The translations under genes and the position numbers were made by a program. Shown piece after piece: positions 6,663-10,933 of a DNA stretch of 10,933 bases. The stretch comes from Helicobacter sp. (GTDB lineage: Bacteria; Campylobacterota; Campylobacteria; Campylobacterales; Helicobacteraceae). The notes under the pieces were generated by a model. It saw nothing but the letters and a program-made list of their open reading frames with translations, did no database searches and was not told where the DNA came from. Position 1 is the stretch's first letter; every line of letters begins with the position of its first letter. The DNA lies in contig JALEPE010000111.1 of assembly GCA_022766795.1 (NCBI GenBank), positions 1-10,933 of the forward strand. Direction: 5' to 3'.

Positions 6663-7684
6663 TGAAAAATATCCTAATCACTGGTGGGGCGGGATTTATC
6701 GGGAGTAATTTTATTCTTTATTTTTTAAAAAAGTATCCAAATTATCGTTTAATCAATGTAGATTCGCTCACTTATGCGGGAGATTTGCAGAATCTAAGTG
6801 GCGTGGAAAACTACCCAAACTATATTTTTGAAAAGGGTGATATTTGTGATAAGGATTTTATTAAGGATATTTTTACGCATTATGCAATAGATTTTGTCAT
6901 TCATTTTGCTGCGGAATCCCACGTGGATAACTCTATAAAAAACCCAAGTGCTTTTGTAGAGACAAATGTCAATGGCACTTTTAATCTGCTTCATAATGCG
7001 TATTTTAGCTGGTTTGATGCGCCAAGTCGTCCAAAAGCGCATAAAGAGCATTGCATTTTTCATCATATTAGCACCGATGAGGTGTTTGGCTCATTGGGGG
7101 AGAGTGGATATTTTAGTGAATCTACCCCTTACGCACCAAACTCGCCTTACTCTGCTTCCAAGGCTTCAAGTGATATGCTTGTGAGAAGTTATCATCATAC
7201 CTATGGCTTGAAGACCTTTATCACAAATTGTTCTAACAACTATGGACCAAAGCAGCACGATGAGAAGCTGATTCCTACGATTATCCGTAATGCTTTGGCT
7301 AATAAGGAGATTCCAATTTATGGTGATGGGCAAAATATCCGCGATTGGCTCTATGTAGAAGACCATTGCAGAGCAATTGATAGCGTGTTTCATTCCTCTT
7401 ATTTTGGTGAGAGTTTTAATGTCGGTGGAAATTGTGAGCGCACCAACATACAGATTGCGAAACAAATTTGTGCTATTTTAGATATGTTAAAGCCAAAGTC
7501 AAGCAGAGAATCTTACCAAAACCAAATTGCATTTGTGCAAGATAGAGCAGGACACGATAGACGCTATGCGATAGATTCTAGTAAAATAAGCAAGTGTTTG
7601 GATTGGAATCCTAAAGAAAGTTTTGAGAGTGGGCTTGAAAAAACTATAAAATGGTATATAAGGAAGTATGGATATGAAAGGTAA
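6662..7684 (+). CDS. rfbB: dTDP-glucose 4,6-dehydratase RmlB
   Basis: Extended short-chain dehydrogenase/reductase that turns dTDP-glucose into dTDP-4-keto-6-deoxyglucose with bound NAD+. It has 340 residues, normal for RmlB. The NAD-binding GGAGFIG is at 8-14, HFAAESHVDNS at 81-91, the catalytic STDE with Asp139 and Glu140 at 137-140, YSASK with Tyr163 and Lys167 at 163-167, and NNYGP at 192-196. ATG 6662 is preferred over GTG 6659 because GGAGGG (6650-6655) is 6 bases from the ATG. With RmlA it supplies the 4-keto intermediate for the ketoisomerase and aminotransferase downstream. No rmlC or rmlD occurs in this window, which argues against a rhamnose pathway here. Confidence 0.94.
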   Translation: MKNILITGGAGFIGSNFILYFLKKYPNYRLINVDSLTYAGDLQNLSGVENYPNYIFEKGDICDKDFIKDIFTHYAIDFVIHFAAESHVDNSIKNPSAFVETNVNGTFNLLHNAYFSWFDAPSRPKAHKEHCIFHHISTDEVFGSLGESGYFSESTPYAPNSPYSASKASSDMLVRSYHHTYGLKTFITNCSNNYGPKQHDEKLIPTIIRNALANKEIPIYGDGQNIRDWLYVEDHCRAIDSVFHSSYFGESFNVGGNCERTNIQIAKQICAILDMLKPKSSRESYQNQIAFVQDRAGHDRRYAIDSSKISKCLDWNPKESFESGLEKTIKWYIRKYGYER

Positions 7685-8259
7685 AGTCATAAAATTGACA
7701 AATAAATTCTTACGATTAAGAATATTTTGGTTTAGCAAAGTGTTGTCTAATGTGCGTATAAGAGGCGGCAGATTCCATATTGTTTCTCCAACTCTGTTTT
7801 TGAGTTACAACGGAGGACAAATTGGAATCGGGGAAGGTGTGCATTTAGGATATTTTCCGTCGCCTTTTTTCTTTAGCGGTTATAATCACTTGGAAGCTCG
7901 GGGGGGGGGGGGTTATGATAGGTGCTAATACTTTTATCAATAATAATTTTAGCCTTTGTGCTGAAAAATCTAATATTATTATCGGGGCACGTTGTATGAT
8001 AGGACCTAAATTTATGGCTATGAGTAGTGATGGGCACGGTTTGTCCATTAAAAAGAGAAATGGCATAGAGAATATAAAAAGTGCGGATATTGTGATTGGA
8101 GATGATTGTTTTATTGGTGCAAATGTAACAATTCTTAAAGGTGTGCAGTTAGGTAGTGGTTGCGTTGTGGGTGCGGGAAGTGTTGTTACGCAATCTTTTG
8201 CGCCTAATTCTTTAATTGCTGGAAATCCCGCAAAATTTATTAAAACGATTAATCAATAA
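7674..8259 (+). CDS. Phase-variable hexapeptide-repeat acyltransferase, frame-broken (OFF) at G13
   Basis: A left-handed beta-helix acyltransferase split by a poly-G tract. The upstream part (from ATG 7674, AAGGAAG at 7660-7666) runs 84 residues and stops at 7928; the rest is in another frame from the tract to TAA 8257-8259. With 12 or 15 G the two join into about 194 residues, normal for WbbJ/NodL-type acetyltransferases. The C-terminal part shows hexapeptide repeats (IGANTFINNN, IIIGARCMIG, VIGDDCFIGANVTIL, VGAGSVV), the candidate catalytic His in SSDGHG, and the AGNPAK end typical of the family. It overlaps rfbB by 11 bp. Beside the aminotransferase, the natural role would be acylation of the 3-amino group (FdtC/QdtC-like role), but O-acetylation of the glycan is equally compatible with the fold. 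Confidence 0.82.
7900..7912 (+). repeat. Poly-G tract (G13), slippage site in the acyltransferase gene
   Basis: Thirteen consecutive G inside the acyltransferase reading frame. Upstream codons are in the frame starting at 7674; the conserved downstream part starting at the MIGAN residues (ATG 7915) is one base out. Loss of one G or gain of two restores the frame, which is the arrangement of known slipped-strand contingency loci in Campylobacterota. In the ON form the tract encodes a short Gly run within the beta-helix. Confidence 0.88.
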
Positions 8260-8268
8260 AGGCAATAT

Positions 8269-9354
8269 ATGATTCCATTTCTTAACCTTAAAGCAATCAA
8301 TGAGCGGTTTAAAACAGAGTTTGAAGAGAGTTTTCAAGAGGTTTTGCAAAGTGGGTGGTATTTACAAGGTGAGCAAAATAAAGCCTTTGAAAAAGAGTTT
8401 GCCAAATATTGTGAAGCTGCGCATTGTATCGGTTGTGCGAATGGGCTAGATGCGCTTAGGCTTAGCATTAAGGCACTCGGATTAGGAATGGGTGATGCAA
8501 TTATTGTTCCTGCAAATACTTATATTGCTTCTGTTTTAGCAATTAGCGATAATGGTTGCACACCCGTTCTTGTAGAGCCAGATATAGAGACTTATAATAT
8601 TAATCCTGATTTAATAGAATCCCATATAACGCCACATACAAAGGCAATAATGGTTGTTCATCTCTACGGACAAGTAGCGCAAATGGATAAAATCTGTGCG
8701 CTTGCTAAAAAATACAATCTTAAAGTGATTGAAGATTGCGCCCAAGCACACGGCGCAGTGTTTCAAGGTCGGAAAGTTGGTAGTTTTGGCGATATAAGCG
8801 GATTTTCATTTTATCCGGGTAAGAATCTGGGTGCTTTAGGTGATGGTGGAGCAGTTGTAACCAATGATGATACATTGGCGCAGAAAGTGCGTGCGCTTGC
8901 AAACTATGGTTCGTTTGTGAAATATGAAAATCTTTATAAAGGTCTTAATTCTAGGCTTGATGAGATTCAAGCTGCATTTTTAAAGATAAAGTTAAAGCAT
9001 TTAGAGGCAGATAATGCAAGACGCAAAGAAATTGCGACAATGTATTTAGAAAGAATTAGTAATACACAAATCGTTTTACCTAAGTGCAAAACAGATAGTG
9101 TGTGGCATTTGTTTGTGGTGCGTTGTGCAAATAGGGAAAAACTCCAAGCATATTTGACAGATAATGGAATCCAAACACTTATCCATTATCCGATTCCGCC
9201 ACATAAACAAGAAGCTTATAAAGAGTTAAATCATTTGCATTTTCCCATTACGGAGCAAATTCATAGAGAAGTATTGTCTTTGCCTATTAGTCCTGTTATG
9301 CAAGATGATGAGGTAAAATGTGTAGTGAATGCTGTGAATGCGTTTAAGGGGTGA
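8269..9354 (+). CDS. PLP-dependent sugar 3-aminotransferase (DegT/DnrJ/EryC1/StrS family, FdtB/QdtB-like)
   Basis: 361-residue fold-type I aminotransferase of the sugar aminotransferase family. It should transfer an amino group, usually from glutamate, to C-3 of a dTDP-3-keto-6-deoxyhexose. Motifs: NGLDALRL (58-65) at the cofactor phosphate site, PANTYIAS (81-88), EDCAQAHGA (155-163) with Asp156 and Gln159, and GFSFYPGKNLGALGDGGA (178-195) with the Schiff-base lysine Lys185, then GLNSRLDEIQAA (225-236). The P-G-K-N-L-G-A-L-G-D-G-G string is typical of the 3-ketosugar branch (FdtB, QdtB, TylB, DesV), and the adjacent ketoisomerases support C-3 specificity. The start ATG has AAAGG (8258-8262) 6 bases upstream. 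It is intact and not phase-variable. Whether its substrate has the gluco or galacto configuration cannot be read from the sequence. Confidence 0.9.
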   Translation: MIPFLNLKAINERFKTEFEESFQEVLQSGWYLQGEQNKAFEKEFAKYCEAAHCIGCANGLDALRLSIKALGLGMGDAIIVPANTYIASVLAISDNGCTPVLVEPDIETYNINPDLIESHITPHTKAIMVVHLYGQVAQMDKICALAKKYNLKVIEDCAQAHGAVFQGRKVGSFGDISGFSFYPGKNLGALGDGGAVVTNDDTLAQKVRALANYGSFVKYENLYKGLNSRLDEIQAAFLKIKLKHLEADNARRKEIATMYLERISNTQIVLPKCKTDSVWHLFVVRCANREKLQAYLTDNGIQTLIHYPIPPHKQEAYKELNHLHFPITEQIHREVLSLPISPVMQDDEVKCVVNAVNAFKG

Positions 9355-9356
9355 GA

Positions 9357-9800
9357 ATGCATTATAAACTTATAGATTTTGTTGATTTTAGTGATGAAAA
9401 AGGTTCTTTGGTTGCGTGCGAATATCAAAAAAATTGTCCATTTGATATTAAAAGAATATTTTATATCTTTGATGTGAATCCTAATGCTGTTAGAGGGCGA
9501 CACGCTAATAGAGATTCTGAATTTTTGTTTGTTGCGCTTAATGGTAGCTGTAAAATAAAAATTGATAATGGCAAGACTCAAGAGATTTTCACGCTTAATA
9601 ATCCAAAGCAGGGTTTGTATGTAGGTAAAATGCTATGGAAAGAAATGTTTGATTTCTCTAAAGGCTGTATATTGCTCGTGATGAGCAATACTTCTTATAA
9701 TAAGGGTGAGTACATTCACGATTATGCAATGTATTCTCGTGCGGGGGGGGGGGGGATAAATACTTCCTTTTTGCCCCCTGTTATTTCAAAAGTGGCGTAG
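9357..9800 (+). CDS. WxcM/FdtA-like sugar 3,4-ketoisomerase paralog 1, active-site variant with phase-variable tail
   Basis: Cupin protein of the dTDP-4-keto-6-deoxyglucose 3,4-ketoisomerase family; 147 residues in this state from ATG 9357 (AGGGG just upstream). It aligns without gaps to the next gene: GSLVACE (16-22), PFDIKRIFYIFD (28-39), RGRHANR (46-52), GLYVGKMLWKEM (86-97), EYIHDY (118-123). Where active family members have H-A-H (His49 and His51 of FdtA), this protein has H-A-N, so the second histidine is Asn51; the usual SDYYDE region also reads SNTSYNKG. It may be inactive, have another product, or act as a partner of paralog 2; H-A-N may mark a subfamily. G13 at 9743-9755 falls after residue 129, so slippage changes only the tail. 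The GTG three codons earlier is a less likely start. Confidence 0.8.
   Translation: MHYKLIDFVDFSDEKGSLVACEYQKNCPFDIKRIFYIFDVNPNAVRGRHANRDSEFLFVALNGSCKIKIDNGKTQEIFTLNNPKQGLYVGKMLWKEMFDFSKGCILLVMSNTSYNKGEYIHDYAMYSRAGGGGINTSFLPPVISKVA
9743..9755 (+). repeat. Poly-G tract (G13) at the 3' end of ketoisomerase paralog 1
   Basis: Thirteen consecutive G after codon 129, beyond the cupin domain. Translating the alternatives by hand: 12 G gives four Gly then TAA at once (133 residues); 13 G, as here, adds GGGGINTSFLPPVISKVA and stops at 9800 (147 residues); 14 G adds GGGGDKYFLFAPCYFKSGVA and stops at TAA 9803-9805 (149 residues), one base before the next ATG. No length disrupts the domain. The distance from stop codon to the next start therefore varies from about 50 bases to 1. 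Confidence 0.85.
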
Positions 9801-9806
9801 CGTAAG

Positions 9807-10205
9807 ATGAACTATAAACTAATGCCACTAAAGACTATCGGCGATGAAAGGGGTAAATTAGTATCTTTAGAATCCCATAAAAATTTGCCCTTTGCCATAA
9901 AAAGAGTGTATTATATATTTGATACTTCGCCAGATTTGCCACGAGGATTCCACGCACATAAGGAGTTAGAACAGCTTGTCGTTGCCATAGATGGTGCGTG
10001 TGAGTTTGTGCTAGATGATGGGAAAAGCAAGGAATCTATATGGCTCAATCGCCCTGATGTTGGGTTGTATATTGGTAAAAATATGTGGCGGGAAATGCGG
10101 AATTTCTCCTATGGGTGTAAGCTAATGATACTTGCTAGTGATTATTATGATGAGAGTGAGTACATAAGGGACTATGCAGAGTTTTTGAGAATAATGAAAG
10201 GATAA
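9807..10205 (+). CDS. WxcM/FdtA-like dTDP-4-keto-6-deoxyglucose 3,4-ketoisomerase, paralog 2 (canonical)
   Basis: Small cupin enzyme of 132 residues that moves the keto group of dTDP-4-keto-6-deoxyglucose from C-4 to C-3, giving the substrate of the aminotransferase. Landmarks: DERGKLVSLE (13-22), PFAIKRVYYIFD (28-39), RGFHAHKELEQLV (46-58) with both active-site histidines at positions 49 and 51 as in FdtA, GLYIGKNMWREM (86-97) and SDYYDESEYIRDY (111-123). FdtA makes the galacto 3-keto sugar (towards Fuc3N) and QdtA the gluco one (towards Qui3N); this sequence reads closer to what I recall of FdtA, but I leave the product open. The ATG lies 6 bases after the paralog 1 stop with no good Shine-Dalgarno, so expression may depend on coupling. 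The stop is 3 bases before the methyltransferase start. Confidence 0.88.
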   Translation: MNYKLMPLKTIGDERGKLVSLESHKNLPFAIKRVYYIFDTSPDLPRGFHAHKELEQLVVAIDGACEFVLDDGKSKESIWLNRPDVGLYIGKNMWREMRNFSYGCKLMILASDYYDESEYIRDYAEFLRIMKG

Positions 10206-10208
10206 GTA

Positions 10209-10933
10209 ATGCAGCGCGATATAGAAGACTACACACAAAAGTATTTAGCAAAGGATTATAGCCATTTTGAATCCTATATGGTGGCGTTTCGGCGCAATAA
10301 GGTTTTAGAATTTTTGACAGAACAAAAGGCGCAAAATATCTTGGAAGTTGGTTGCGGAATGGAATCTGTTGCAAAGTATTATAAGGATTTTAAGAATTTT
10401 GTGATTGTTGAACCCTCTAAAGTGTTTGTGGAAAACGCGCAAAAAGATTTTAAAGAGGATTCTAGGATAAAGATTTTAAGCGGGTTTGTAGAGGATAATA
10501 TTGATGCGATTCAACAAGTTGTAGAATCGTGCGGGGGGGGGCATTCACTGCATTATTTTGAGTAGTCTTTTGCACGAAGTTACAAATCCTAAGCAGTTTT
10601 TAAGTGAGATTCTACCTCTTTTAAAATCTAATACGATTTTGCACATCAATGTGCCTAATGCGCATTCTTTTCATTTGCTTTGGGCGTATGAATCTGGACT
10701 TATCCCACGGCTTTTGGATTTAAGTGCTACTGCAAAGTCTATGCAACAACATACAGCCTTTACTATGGAATCCCTTTGTGCGCTTGTAGAGGAAGTGGGA
10801 CTAGAAGTCATAGAGAGTGGGAGCTATTTCTTAAAACCCTTTAACCACGCTAAAATGTCTAAAGCCCTGCAAGATGGAATCTTAGATGAGGATTTATTGT
10901 GTGGATTAGAAAAAATGGTGCAATATGCCCCAA
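10209..10933 (+). CDS. Phase-variable class I SAM methyltransferase, frame-broken (OFF) at G9, 3' end outside window
   Basis: The first frame starts at ATG 10209 (AAAGGA upstream) and shows motif I ILEVGCG (44-50) and the acidic residue ending strand 2 in VIVEPS (E68), the SAM-binding part of a class I methyltransferase. It stops at 10565, 24 bases after G9 (10533-10541). From 10549 an uninterrupted frame one base out of register continues to the window edge with CIILSSLLHEVTNP, TILHINVPNAHSFHLL and later helices, the normal second half of this fold (Methyltransf_11/23 type). Eight or eleven G would fuse the halves through CGGGIHCIIL. The target is unknown: a sugar O-methyl group of the surface glycan is the likeliest, and N-methylation of the amino sugar is possible. 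The C-terminus is beyond the edge. Confidence 0.82.
10533..10541 (+). repeat. Poly-G tract (G9), slippage site in the methyltransferase gene
   Basis: Nine consecutive G between the SAM-binding half and the remaining half of the methyltransferase. Codons before it are in the frame of ATG 10209; the conserved downstream frame is offset by one base. Deletion of one G or addition of two restores a continuous gene, so the sequence shows the OFF state. Confidence 0.85.

Noticed and set aside
7900..7912. Treating the three frame breaks as sequencing errors or decayed pseudogenes
   Set aside because: All three fall exactly at long G runs and the sequence on both sides is well preserved, which fits slipped-strand variation. 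An error of one base in run length cannot be excluded without reads, but would not change the presence of the tracts.
7915..8259. Independent short acetyltransferase starting at ATG 7915
   Set aside because: It lacks the N-terminal part of the beta-helix and has no properly spaced ribosome site (the G run ends two bases before the ATG). It is better explained as the second half of the phase-variable gene.

Overview
The window looks like a chromosomal segment of a Campylobacterota species, most likely an enterohepatic Helicobacter and less likely a Campylobacter. The reasons are AT-rich codon use, promoters recognisable mainly by a -10 box, short tightly overlapping genes, and long poly-G tracts inside surface-glycan genes, the usual phase-variation device of this group. 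No 16S gene or other taxonomic marker is present, so the genus is inferred.

Layout. Positions 2-145 hold the last codons of a SPOR-domain protein on the + strand. It converges on a complete four-gene phosphate uptake operon on the - strand, read pstS-pstC-pstA-pstB (3999 down to 658). The convergent gap (146-657) and the divergent gap upstream of pstS (4000-4687) are both filled with short palindromic intergenic repeats, about ten copies in all. A + strand gene for a CDF-family cation transporter follows (4688-5677).

From 5740 a new + strand operon begins behind an extended -10 promoter and runs off the right edge: rfbA (rmlA), rfbB (rmlB), a left-handed beta-helix acyltransferase, a PLP sugar aminotransferase, two tandem WxcM/FdtA-type sugar 3,4-ketoisomerase-like cupins, and a SAM methyltransferase. 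The enzyme set fits the route glucose-1-phosphate -> dTDP-glucose -> dTDP-4-keto-6-deoxyglucose -> 3-keto isomer -> dTDP-3-amino-3,6-dideoxyhexose (Qui3N or Fuc3N), then N-acylation, for a surface glycan (O-antigen, LOS, capsule or glycoprotein).

Three of these genes carry poly-G tracts: G13 at 7900-7912 in the acyltransferase, G13 at 9743-9755 at the 3' end of the first ketoisomerase-like gene, and G9 at 10533-10541 in the methyltransferase. As read here the acyltransferase and methyltransferase are frame-broken (OFF); one fewer or two more G would restore either. The middle tract is different: every frame leaves the enzyme core intact and changes only the C-terminal tail and where translation stops relative to the next gene. 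The segment therefore looks like a contingency locus that varies the decoration of one amino sugar. The first ketoisomerase paralog also lacks one of the two active-site histidines of the family.
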